Assembly: GCA_964455095.1 (NCBI GenBank)
Contig: CAYVUV010000405.1
Location: forward strand, 1-8,611
Direction of reading: 5' to 3'
DNA from: CAYVUV01 sp964455095
Lineage (GTDB): Bacteria; Desulfobacterota; Binatia; HRBIN30; CADEER01
DNA: 8,611 nucleotides
Under the pieces are notes generated by a model, which saw only the letters and a program-made list of their open reading frames with translations, was not told the origin of the DNA and searched no databases. A program made the position numbers and the translations under genes. Shown here one piece after another: positions 1 to 6,477 of the stretch (position 1 is its first letter; every line of letters starts with the position of its first letter).

Positions 1-111
1 GAGTCGCATCAGCAGTGCGGGCGTGAAAAAAGGATGGCGATTAAACAAAAGACGCGGCTATGCCGCCAACGGAGCCGTGTGCTCAGTTGCAACCAGCCTT
101 CCAATGGGTAA

Positions 112-132
112 CCCCTCCTTGGAAAGGAGGGG
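112..132. repeat. REP-like GC-rich hairpin
   Basis: The arm CCCCTCCTT (112-120) is followed after a 3-base loop (GGA) by its exact reverse complement AAGGAGGGG (124-132). The perfect 9-bp stem and the following G/A-rich flank resemble short palindromes that are dispersed in many copies between genes in various bacteria. Only one copy lies in this window, so repetitiveness is inferred from its appearance. It has no T-tract and lies upstream of the crotonase gene rather than at a visible gene end. It could therefore be a transcript stability element or the end of an upstream unit, but it is not a typical intrinsic terminator. Confidence 0.5.
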
Positions 133-241
133 GACCGGAGGAGATTCGCCCTCGAGAAAATCGACAGCCTCATCGGGAGAAGGAACCCTCGTGCGATACG
201 TTACTGGAAATGCGAAATGCACTACCAGAACATCCGCAGAC

Positions 242-247
242 AAGGAG
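242..247 (+). promoter_or_regulatory. Ribosome binding site deciding the crotonase start
   Basis: AAGGAG lies 9 bases before the ATG at 257. It supports that start over the longer frame opening at 23, which has no comparable site and would add a non-homologous extension. Confidence 0.75.
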
Positions 248-256
248 AAGCCACCC

Positions 257-991
257 ATGTTGGTGATGAGAGATGACGCTGCCGGCATCGCTACCCTGAC
301 CCTCAACCGGCCTGAAAAACTCAATGCCATCACCCCGGCCCTGATGGTCGATCTGCGCGCACATCTCAGCGCGATCGCCAGCGACGAAGCCGTCAGGTGC
401 GTGGTGCTGACGGGGGCCGGACGTTCCTTCTGTGCCGGGCACGATCTGACCGCCATCGGCGAAGCGCATCGAGCGCCCAGCAAACACTTCGAATCCGAGA
501 CCATCGATGCCCTGGAGAACCTTCCCCAACCCACCCTGGCGGTGATTCGCGGTCATTGTTTCACCGGTGGGCTCGAGCTCGCGTTGGGCTGCGATCTCCT
601 CATCGCCGCCGAAGACGCGAAACTCGGCGACACGCACGGCCAATGGGGCCTGGCCCCGATCTGGGGAATGTCGGTCCGCTTGCCCGAACGGGTCGGATAC
701 AGCCGCGCCAAGGAGCTGATGTTCACCAGCCGTCGCATCAGCGGCAAAGAAGCCGCCGCGATTGGTCTGGTGGATCGATCCTGCGCCGCGGGCGAGCTGG
801 ACGACATCGTCGCCGCGCTCGCCAGAGAGATCGTTGCCAATTCCGCCGGGACGAACCGGATCGACAAGGCGCTCCTGCGAGACACGAGGAACCTGCCGCG
901 CGGCGAAGCGCTCCTTCGCGAACGCGAGATGCCCTACGGCGTTCCGCAGGACATGCAGGAACGCATGCAAGTTCGGCCCGGCAAGAGGTAA
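257..991 (+). CDS. Enoyl-CoA hydratase/isomerase (crotonase) family protein with altered active site
   Basis: This 244-residue protein has the usual length of a single-domain crotonase acting on acyl-CoA thioesters in the cytoplasm. Visible landmarks are the N-terminal strand and TLNRPEKLNAI (residues 14-25), the CoA/oxyanion segment FCAGHDL (58-64), and the second oxyanion segment FTGGLELALGCDL (102-114). In the latter, G104 and E107 match the oxyanion glycine and first catalytic glutamate (Gly141 and Glu144 of rat mitochondrial hydratase). The second catalytic glutamate (Glu164 in the usual G-Q-P-E motif) aligns with H127 in LGDTHGQWGLAP (123-134). A standard syn-hydratase reaction is therefore doubtful; isomerase, hydrolase or another crotonase chemistry is possible. 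The C-terminal helix region is short and ends in PGKR. AAGGAG at 242-247 supports the start. The 85-bp gap to the next gene gives no clear sign of an operon, and no other fatty-acid gene lies nearby. Confidence 0.88.
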   Translation: MLVMRDDAAGIATLTLNRPEKLNAITPALMVDLRAHLSAIASDEAVRCVVLTGAGRSFCAGHDLTAIGEAHRAPSKHFESETIDALENLPQPTLAVIRGHCFTGGLELALGCDLLIAAEDAKLGDTHGQWGLAPIWGMSVRLPERVGYSRAKELMFTSRRISGKEAAAIGLVDRSCAAGELDDIVAALAREIVANSAGTNRIDKALLRDTRNLPRGEALLREREMPYGVPQDMQERMQVRPGKR

Positions 992-1076
992 CTTAGCTGA
1001 AAAACTCTGGATTCTCCTTTGACTAGGCGCCGGGGATTGTGCGACGAAGGCGCGGTCGGCTGGAGGGAAGAAGACG

Positions 1077-2435
1077 ATGGGTAGGCGCGACATCTGGGCA
1101 GCTCTGACCGCGGCTTTGGTTTCGACGCTGCCGGCAGTTCTCTCAGCCGTGGATACCGTGCCGGCTGGCGCCGAGTTTCAAGTCAATTCCTACACGACGT
1201 TTACTCAGGTACTTCCGTCCGTGGCGGGCGATGCCGCGGGTAACTTCGTCGCCGTTTGGGAGAGCATCGACCAGGACGGCGACGGTGCCGGCGCGTTCGG
1301 GCAGCGTTTTGCCAGCGGCGGCACGCGCCTGGGCAGCGAGTTTCAGGTCCCCACCTCCACCGTGGGCGACCAGTTCAGTCCATCTGTCGCGAGCGACGCT
1401 GTGGGGAGCTTCGTCGCGGTGTGGGCGGCGGATGACCAGGACGGCGACGATTCCGGCGTCTTCGGCCAGCGCTTCGGCAGCGGCGGCGCCCGCTTGGGCA
1501 GCGAGTTCATGGTCAATTCCTACACCATCGGGTACCAGGAGCGTCCGGTGGTGGCGCGCAACAGCGCGGGCGACTTCGTGGTGGTGTGGAGCTCCGACCT
1601 GCAAGACGGCGACGATGTCGGTATCTTCGGGCAACGCTTCGCCAGCAGCGGTCTCGCGCTCGGCAGCGAGTTCATGGTCAACTCGTTTACCGTCGGCAAC
1701 CAGAACTATCCGTCGTTGGCGACGGACATGATGGGCAACTTCGTGGTCGCCTGGCAGAGCTTCTCGCAGGACGGGCAGAGCTACGGAATCTTCGGCCAGC
1801 GCTTTGCCAGTGGCGGCGCGCCGCTCGGGACCGAGTTCCAGATCAACACCTACTTCACCGGCACCCAGGTCGCTGCGTCGGTTGCCAGCGACGCGGTGGG
1901 GAACTTCGTGGTGGCGTGGCAGAGCGCGAACCAGGACCAATCCCAATCGGGCATATTCGCCCAACGCTTCGCCAACGATGGCGACCCGCTGGGCGGCGAG
2001 TTCCAGGTCAATACGTACACCCCCAATGCTCAGGGCGGCCCGGCGATATTCAGGGAGAATGGTGGTCGTTTCGTCGTCGCGTGGGATAGCTTTCAGCAGG
2101 ACGGCTCCTCGCTCGGCGTCTTCGGGCAACGCTTCGCAGCGAGCGGGGCGAAGCTCGGCAGTGAATTCCAGGTCAACAGCTTCACGCCGAACGTCCAGGC
2201 CGATGCGGTCATAGCCGGCACGGCGAACCAGTTCGTCATCCTGTGGGATAGCCAAGACCAGGACGGATCCGACTTCGGCATATTCGGGCAGCGCTTCGCG
2301 CTTGCCCGCGCGCTCGCGCCGGTGCCCGCGGCGTCGCATGGCCTGTTGTTGGTGCTGGGCGGCGCGCTCGCCGCGCTCGGATGGCGGCGGCTGCGCCGCC
2401 GGCCGACTGCGCATCGCGACCCGCCGCACGCGTGA
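1077..2435 (+). CDS. Secreted protein of seven 55-residue repeats with PEP-CTERM-like tail
   Basis: I do not recognise a named family. The 452-residue product begins with an export signal: MGRR, then a hydrophobic stretch to about residue 24, with possible cleavage after LSA. From residue 31 to about 413 it consists of seven units of exactly 55 residues, starting at 31, 86, 141, 196, 251, 306 and 361. The consensus is GSEFQVNSYT, a variable part with PSVA, then GNFVVAWQS, QDG, and GIFGQRF. Four beta-strand-like segments per unit and seven units suggest a seven-bladed beta-propeller (inference). The acidic loops, such as D65-D67-D69-G70, resemble calcium-binding DxDxDG loops and are more acidic in units 1-3. 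The tail has APVPAAS (414-420), a hydrophobic segment (422-435) and an arginine cluster (437-442), the layout of a PEP-CTERM-type surface-sorting signal but without PEP itself. GGAGGG at 1062-1067, 9 bases upstream, supports the start. A likely role is cell-surface or extracellular binding. Confidence 0.85.
   Translation: MGRRDIWAALTAALVSTLPAVLSAVDTVPAGAEFQVNSYTTFTQVLPSVAGDAAGNFVAVWESIDQDGDGAGAFGQRFASGGTRLGSEFQVPTSTVGDQFSPSVASDAVGSFVAVWAADDQDGDDSGVFGQRFGSGGARLGSEFMVNSYTIGYQERPVVARNSAGDFVVVWSSDLQDGDDVGIFGQRFASSGLALGSEFMVNSFTVGNQNYPSLATDMMGNFVVAWQSFSQDGQSYGIFGQRFASGGAPLGTEFQINTYFTGTQVAASVASDAVGNFVVAWQSANQDQSQSGIFAQRFANDGDPLGGEFQVNTYTPNAQGGPAIFRENGGRFVVAWDSFQQDGSSLGVFGQRFAASGAKLGSEFQVNSFTPNVQADAVIAGTANQFVILWDSQDQDGSDFGIFGQRFALARALAPVPAASHGLLLVLGGALAALGWRRLRRRPTAHRDPPHA
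1167..2321 (+). repeat. Seven in-frame tandem units of 165 bp
   Basis: The units begin at 1167, 1332, 1497, 1662, 1827, 1992 and 2157, each 55 codons with no insertion or deletion. The seventh decays over its last few codons. Between units there are many synonymous differences, for example in the codons for GSEFQVN and FGQRFAS, so this is not a recent DNA expansion. Unit length appears to be held by the protein fold. Units 6 and 7 have lost the PSVASDAxG segment seen in units 1, 2 and 5, and unit 5 has NQDQSQSG where the others have QDG. Confidence 0.9.
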
Positions 2436-2511
2436 GCTGAACGCCCGTCCTTCAGTCCCGCGCGGTGTTCCGTCAAGCGCCGCCGCCAAACGGGCCGCGA
2501 GGCGATTCGCG

Positions 2512-3384
2512 ATGAGACGTCCGGTTCCACGCGCCCTCCGCCACGTCGGCCGAAAACTCATCGACCGAACTGCCGCCCTGATGGGCGATCGCGGTGAAAC
2601 CCTGGCGATGTACGATGCGCTCGGGTACTTTCCGAATCTGCTGTGGCCGCGGTCCTTCAACGAAAAGGTCGTCCGGCGCAAATTGTCTGCGGCTCCCGCT
2701 GTATGGACTGAATACGCCGACAAGTTCCTGGTTCGCGGCCACGTCCAGCGGCTCGCGCCCAGCGTGCAGCTGACGGAGCTGTACCTCGCCACCGACGATC
2801 CGAGCGAGATTGCGCTCGCCGCATTACCGGAGCGCTTCGTTCTGAAGGCCAACCATGGATCGGGATGGAACGCGATCGTCACCGACGCCCGTGCCGCGGA
2901 CGAGGAAGCTCTCAGGGCGCAGTGCCGGCGCTGGCTGGCGATGCGCTACGGGGCGGACACTCACGAAGCCTGGTACGCCGCCATTCGGCCACGCATCCTC
3001 GTCGAAGAGTATCTCGCGGATCGCCCACACGGTGTTCCCCTGGACTTCAAATTCTGGGTCTTTCACGGGCGCGCGCACTTCGTTCAGGTCGACTGCTCGC
3101 GCTTCGGCTCCCACACGCGCAGCGTCTTCGATCGTCACTGGGTCAGACAACCCTGGCGCACGTTCTACCCCGAAGGGCCAGGGCTCGAGCGGCCAAAGAT
3201 GCTCGACCAGATGATCGAGGTTGCCGAATGTCTGGCCGTCGACTCGGAGTTCGTCCGGGTCGATTTGTACAGCCCGAATGATGCGCGCGTCGTGTTCGGA
3301 GAACTGACCTTCGCTCCCGGAGCCGGGTGGGAACCGTTCCTGCCCGCGAAGCAGTACGACTTCCTGGTCGGTTCGCTCTGGTAG
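2512..3384 (+). CDS. TupA-like ATP-grasp protein
   Basis: The 290-residue product matches the TupA-like ATP-grasp family (Pfam ATPgrasp_TupA), named after the teichuronopeptide biosynthesis protein TupA of an alkaliphilic Bacillus. Family members usually lie in capsule, exopolysaccharide or surface-polymer loci and are thought to join an amino acid or similar group to the polymer using ATP. Recognised segments in order are RSFNEKVV (47-54), YADKFLVRG (68-76), FVLKANHGSGWN (109-120), ILVEEYL (162-168), DFKFWVFHG (178-186), VQVD (191-194), FVRVDLY (247-253) and FGELTFAPGAGWEPF (262-276). The E and D residues in the last three are likely magnesium and ATP ligands. The ATG at 2512 leaves about 45 residues before the FNEK motif, as is usual in the family; GAGG at 2499-2502 is a weak ribosome binding site. 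It lies 76 bp after the repeat-protein gene on the same strand and may share a transcript with it. No glycosyltransferase is present, so the substrate is unknown. Confidence 0.87.
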   Translation: MRRPVPRALRHVGRKLIDRTAALMGDRGETLAMYDALGYFPNLLWPRSFNEKVVRRKLSAAPAVWTEYADKFLVRGHVQRLAPSVQLTELYLATDDPSEIALAALPERFVLKANHGSGWNAIVTDARAADEEALRAQCRRWLAMRYGADTHEAWYAAIRPRILVEEYLADRPHGVPLDFKFWVFHGRAHFVQVDCSRFGSHTRSVFDRHWVRQPWRTFYPEGPGLERPKMLDQMIEVAECLAVDSEFVRVDLYSPNDARVVFGELTFAPGAGWEPFLPAKQYDFLVGSLW

Positions 3385-3420
3385 GCGGGCCTGGCGCCCT
3401 GCCCAGTTCGCACCTCCGGG

Positions 3421-4644
3421 CTACTCGCGCAGGAGGAGACCGAGGCTCGATTCGGCGAAGGCGGCGCGCAATTGCTCGAGCTCGGCTGCGGCGAGCGAGC
3501 GCAAAGGGGCAGGCGCCTGCCGGCCGCCTTTGAGAAAGTGCCGCAGGGCCGCCACGAAAAGCTCCGGCTGCGCTTCGGGCGCGATGGCGAGCGTCAGGGG
3601 GAACTGGGCGTCGAGGATCTCGACGCCGAAGTCCGACATCTCCAGCAGCTCTGCCGCCCAGCGCACGACGGTCTCCACCGGGGCCTCTTCCGGGAAGCGC
3701 TGCGCCACCAGCGTCAGCAGATCGGCGCGCGTCGGGACATTCAGCAGCAGCGCCAGAAAGAACCGATGCTCCGGCTCGGTGATGGTGCTGCGCAGCCCGA
3801 CGATGACCGCGCGGCGCTCGATCTCCTCAAGCGTGGCGGCGACGCCGGCGGCCAGCCCGCCGTGCTTGTCCTGAAACACCGCCAGCGCTGCTTCCCACTC
3901 GCCGAGACTGCGGAGATGGCCCTGGCAGTCTCGCAGGACGCCGAAGCCGTGCTCGAAATCCGAGTCCGCGATCATGTCCCGCACCAGCTGCGGGTAGCCG
4001 GGATCTTCGATCTGCGCCAGCGCGTCGAGAATCTGCTCGCGGCGGGCGGTGAGGGCATCGCGCGCGAGCGGATCGAACGCCACGTGCGGTGACAGGTAGT
4101 TGAATTGCGGTCCGGTGCCGGGATCGTTGTGGGTCCGCACGACCACCGTGACCGACGGCGTCTCGAGGTGAAACAGCGAGTGGATGCCGCCCGGGCCCGA
4201 GATGATCGGGACGGTACGCCCCGTCTCCAGCAGCTCGATCTTCCGCAGCTGCACATCGCCCAGCTGGAGGTGCGCCGAGATCGCCCGCGCCTGCGCGAGC
4301 GCGAAGTGGGCGTGGATGCTCGACCCCGCCAGCACGTGAAACGCCCCGGAGAATTCGTGCTGGTGAATGTCGGTCGTCCCGTCCAGCCAGAACAAGACCT
4401 GGATGTAGAATCGGGCGTGATGGTAGACCACCAGCTCCGGCTGGCCGAACCCGGATCGCGTCTGGAAGGCCTGCTCATCGTTCAGCAGGAATTCGCGCAG
4501 GAACGCCGACAGATCCACATGCGCCACCGGCGGCCGCTCGTCCAGGGCCGTCTGCGCGAGGGCGGGGAACTTCTCCAGCGCGAAGTTTTCCCGCTTCCAC
4601 CGCTCCAGAACCGTGCGGCCGAGGTTGGTGAAGAACGCGTCCAT
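3421..4644 (-). CDS. Cupin-like protein with helical C-terminal domain, function unknown
   Basis: This 407-residue protein belongs to no family I can name. Residues 71-175 read as a beta-rich barrel with cupin-type metal motifs: FWLDGTTDIHQHEF (85-98), giving H94, H96 and E97, then GAFHVLAGSSIH (100-111), and later ISGPGGIHSLFH (148-159), giving H155 and H159. These recall cupin motif 1 (HxH, E) and motif 2 (PxGxxH), so a metal-dependent dioxygenase-like or binding role is possible; this is inference from motifs alone. The N-terminal 70 residues and residues 195-407 look mainly alpha-helical and match nothing I know. There is no signal peptide or membrane segment, so it is probably cytoplasmic. 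The frame stays open up to 4920, but the ATG at 4644 is favoured by a strong ribosome binding site. The gene converges on the ATP-grasp gene (36 bp between stop codons) and diverges from tetR. Confidence 0.8.
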   Translation of the reverse strand: MDAFFTNLGRTVLERWKRENFALEKFPALAQTALDERPPVAHVDLSAFLREFLLNDEQAFQTRSGFGQPELVVYHHARFYIQVLFWLDGTTDIHQHEFSGAFHVLAGSSIHAHFALAQARAISAHLQLGDVQLRKIELLETGRTVPIISGPGGIHSLFHLETPSVTVVVRTHNDPGTGPQFNYLSPHVAFDPLARDALTARREQILDALAQIEDPGYPQLVRDMIADSDFEHGFGVLRDCQGHLRSLGEWEAALAVFQDKHGGLAAGVAATLEEIERRAVIVGLRSTITEPEHRFFLALLLNVPTRADLLTLVAQRFPEEAPVETVVRWAAELLEMSDFGVEILDAQFPLTLAIAPEAQPELFVAALRHFLKGGRQAPAPLRSLAAAELEQLRAAFAESSLGLLLRE

Positions 4645-4646
4645 TT

Positions 4647-4655
4647 CCTCTCCCT
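4647..4655 (-). promoter_or_regulatory. Ribosome binding site deciding the cupin-gene start
   Basis: Read on the minus strand, AGGGAGAGG lies just before the ATG whose first base is 4644 (AGGGAG is 5 bases away). It marks this start over upstream in-frame codons that would run into the tetR coding region. Confidence 0.7.
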
Positions 4656-4719
4656 GCACCAAGCCACCCGCCGCCGCAAGGTGGCGCCCGATTTCATCTC
4701 GCGCCGTCCTGGCGGAGAC

Positions 4720-4747
4720 TTGAATCCCACGGCGAGTCTGGTAACTA
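4720..4747 (+). promoter_or_regulatory. Possible tetR-operon promoter
   Basis: TTGAAT (4720-4725) and TAACTA (4742-4747) are separated by 16 bases and are imperfect matches to -35 and -10 boxes. Transcription would then start near 4754, giving a leader of about 12 bases before the ATG at 4766. The -10 box would overlap the first two bases of the palindrome at 4746-4759, as expected for a self-repressing TetR gene. The assignment rests only on weak box matches in this AT-richer patch. Confidence 0.3.
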
Positions 4748-4759
4748 ACCAGCTGGTTA
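4746..4759. promoter_or_regulatory. Candidate TetR operator palindrome
   Basis: TAACCAGCTGGTTA is a perfect 14-bp inverted repeat. It lies in the intergenic region between the divergent cupin and tetR genes and ends 6 bases before the tetR ATG at 4766. TetR-family repressors bind palindromes of about this size as dimers, usually between their own gene and a divergent neighbour. Binding here would block the start of the exporter operon and could also affect the cupin gene, whose start is about 100 bp away on the other side. Confidence 0.55.
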
Positions 4760-4765
4760 ACTTTG

Positions 4766-5425
4766 ATGGAGCGGGATCTCGCACAGGTGCCCCGACGCCG
4801 CCAGGCACGCAGCGGCGAGACGCGGGCCGCCATTCTGGCCGCGGCCGAACAGGTGTTCGCGAAGGCGGGATTGGCCGGCGCGCGCACCGACGACATCGCC
4901 GCGACGGCCGGCGTGAACAAGGCGCTGCTCTATTACTACTTCACCGGCAAGGACGGGTTGTACGAGGCGGTGGTCGAGGACCATTTCCGTGAGTTCAACC
5001 GCCGCGCCATGGCCATTCTGGCCGCGCCGGAGCCGGCGGGCACGGTGCTGTTGCGCTACGTCAGCCTCTATTTCGACTTCATCAGCGCGCGGCAGCGCTA
5101 CGCCGCGCTCTACCTGCAGCTCATGACCGCCGGCAGCCAACCGCTCGAGCGCCTGGTGCGCAAGTACTTCGTGCCGCGCACCGCGGCGTTGAACAAACTG
5201 CTGCGGCGCGGCATCCGCGCCGGCGAGTTTCGCCGCGTCGACGCGCGCCACGCCGCCATCTCCGTCGTCAGCGTCATCGTCTTCTACTTCTCCGCCGCGC
5301 CGGTGCTGCGCCTCCTCGGTCACGCCAACGCCTACCACCGCGCGACGCTCGCCCGCCGCAAACAGGAAGTCCTCGACTTCATCCGCCACGGGCTGTTCCT
5401 GGACCCCGACTCGCCGCCGCTATGA
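4766..5425 (+). CDS. TetR/AcrR-family transcriptional repressor
   Basis: This 219-residue protein has the usual length and layout of TetR regulators. A basic N-terminus leads into the DNA-binding domain at about residues 18-65, with ETRAAILAAAEQVFAKAG followed by the helix-turn-helix ARTDDIAATAGVNKALLYYYF (39-59) and GKDGLYEAV (61-69). The remainder is the helical ligand-binding and dimerisation domain, with no recognisable ligand signature. The start is either the ATG at 4766 or the TTG just before it. Neither has a Shine-Dalgarno sequence, which suggests a very short leader or leaderless mRNA. Its stop overlaps the start of the adaptor gene by four bases (ATGA, 5422-5425), so repressor and exporter are co-translated. 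By analogy with CecR of the E. coli ybhGFSR operon, it probably represses its own exporter operon from the palindrome at 4746-4759. Confidence 0.9.
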   Translation: MERDLAQVPRRRQARSGETRAAILAAAEQVFAKAGLAGARTDDIAATAGVNKALLYYYFTGKDGLYEAVVEDHFREFNRRAMAILAAPEPAGTVLLRYVSLYFDFISARQRYAALYLQLMTAGSQPLERLVRKYFVPRTAALNKLLRRGIRAGEFRRVDARHAAISVVSVIVFYFSAAPVLRLLGHANAYHRATLARRKQEVLDFIRHGLFLDPDSPPL

Positions 5426-6477
5426 CCCGACGTCTCCCACTGTTGATCGCCGCCGCCGCTCTCGCCGGCGGGCTCTACTACTCTGTCGTGGCGCGGCGCG
5501 CGCGCGAGCTGGTCCTCACCGGCATCGTCACCACCGACGACGTGATCGTCAGCCCGCAGGTGCAGGGCCGCTTGGAGGACGTGCTGGTGGCGGAGGGCGA
5601 CGCGGTGCGGCGCGGGCAACTGCTGGCGCGCATTCAGGCCCAGGAGTGGCAGGCCGACGTCGCCTACTACGCCGACAGCGAGCGCCAGTCGGCTTCACAG
5701 GTGGCGCAGGCGGAGGCGGCGCTGCGCTACGAGGGCGCGCAGACCGAAAACCAGGTGGCTCAGGCGGAGGCCAATCTCGCCGCGGCCGAGGCGCAGGTGG
5801 CGCAGGGCGAAGCCGATCTGGAGATCGCGCGCCTGACCGCCGAGCGCGAGGAGTCCCTCTACCGGCGTGGCATCGAGTCGGCGCAGGCCTACGACCAGGC
5901 GCGCACGGCCCACAGCGCCAGCCGCGCCCACGTCGCGGCGCTGCGCCAGCAGCAGCAGGCGGCCGAGGTGGCGATTGCGCTGGCGAAGCAGAACGCCGAC
6001 CAGGTGGCGGCGCAGCGCGCGACGCGCGATGCCACCGTGCATCAGCTGGCCGCCGTGGGGGCGCAGAAGGAGAAGGCGCAGGTGCACCTCGGCTTCACCG
6101 AGTTGCAGGCCCCGATCGACGGCCTAGTCGACGTGCGCGCCGCGCGACCGGGCGAGGTGGTGGCGCCGGGCCAGGCGGTGCTCACGCTGATCGATCCCGA
6201 CAACCTGTGGGTGCGGGCCGACGTCGAAGAGAGCTACATCGATCAGGTGCATCTCGGCGACGTGCTGCCCGTGCGCCTGCCGTCCGGCGCCGAGCGGTCG
6301 TGTGCCGTATTCTACCGCCGCGCCGACGCCGAGTATGCCACCCAGCGCGACGTCAGCCGCACCAAGCGCGACATCAAGACCTTCGAGATCCGCCTGCGCT
6401 GCGACAACGCCGACCGCAGCCTTGCCGTCGGCATGACGGCCTACGTCCTGCTGCCGGTCGGTCCACGCGGCGCCTGA
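5422..6477 (+). CDS. HlyD/YbhG-like periplasmic adaptor (membrane fusion protein)
   Basis: This 351-residue protein links an inner-membrane ABC exporter to an outer-membrane channel. It has an N-terminal membrane anchor (about residues 6-23), and the first half-lipoyl segment VSPQVQGRLEDVLVAEGDAV (43-62). A long alpha-helical coiled-coil hairpin (about 84-224) is rich in Ala, Gln and Glu, with QVAQAEA-type heptads at 93, 111 and 125. The second half-lipoyl segment follows, ELQAPIDGLVDVRAARPGEV (227-246), then the beta-barrel region DNLWVRADVEESY (260-272). Order and length match YbhG- and EmrA-type adaptors. No lipobox cysteine is present, so anchoring is by the N-terminal helix. No Shine-Dalgarno precedes the start; the 4-bp overlap with tetR implies translational coupling. 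No TolC-like gene is in the window, so the outer-membrane partner must be encoded elsewhere. Confidence 0.9.
   Translation: MTRRLPLLIAAAALAGGLYYSVVARRARELVLTGIVTTDDVIVSPQVQGRLEDVLVAEGDAVRRGQLLARIQAQEWQADVAYYADSERQSASQVAQAEAALRYEGAQTENQVAQAEANLAAAEAQVAQGEADLEIARLTAEREESLYRRGIESAQAYDQARTAHSASRAHVAALRQQQQAAEVAIALAKQNADQVAAQRATRDATVHQLAAVGAQKEKAQVHLGFTELQAPIDGLVDVRAARPGEVVAPGQAVLTLIDPDNLWVRADVEESYIDQVHLGDVLPVRLPSGAERSCAVFYRRADAEYATQRDVSRTKRDIKTFEIRLRCDNADRSLAVGMTAYVLLPVGPRGA

Larger units (their letters stand above)
1..256. other. Upstream region without a supported gene
   Basis: I see no convincing coding sequence here. An open frame in phase with the crotonase gene starts at 23, but the 78 residues it would add have no resemblance to a crotonase N-terminus or a targeting peptide, and a strong ribosome binding site marks a start at 257. 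The stretch holds a GC-rich hairpin at 112-132 and a small tandem repeat (GAAATGC twice, 207-220). No convincing -35/-10 pair was found, so the promoter of the crotonase gene is unresolved. Confidence 0.6.

Noticed and set aside
207..220. Tandem GAAATGC repeat as a regulator binding site
   Set aside because: Two 7-bp copies alone are easily expected by chance, and no promoter elements are placed around them.
23..256. N-terminal extension of the crotonase by 78 residues
   Set aside because: No similarity to crotonases or targeting signals. It runs through the hairpin repeat, and a strong ribosome binding site marks the start at 257.
1019..1047. Promoter for the repeat-protein gene (TTGACT at 1019)
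   Set aside because: The -35-like box is good, but at 16-18 bases downstream there is only GC-rich sequence and no -10 box.
1167..2321. 165-bp periodicity read as a satellite or CRISPR-like array
   Set aside because: The units are in frame, diverged mainly at silent sites, and clearly encode a conserved protein repeat. There are no identical repeats separated by unique spacers.
1143..2882. 579-codon minus-strand open frame opposite the repeat protein
   Set aside because: It reflects the repeat periodicity of the + strand gene, has no recognisable domain, and runs into the ATP-grasp gene.
3385..3420. Bidirectional terminator between the convergent genes
   Set aside because: Only 4-bp GC stems can be drawn (such as GGGC/GCCC), with no T-tract on either strand. 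Not enough to call.
4645..4920. Longer start for the cupin gene (92 extra residues)
   Set aside because: It would cover the operator region and the start of tetR, and the extra residues have biased, non-protein-like composition. The start at 4644 has a good ribosome binding site.
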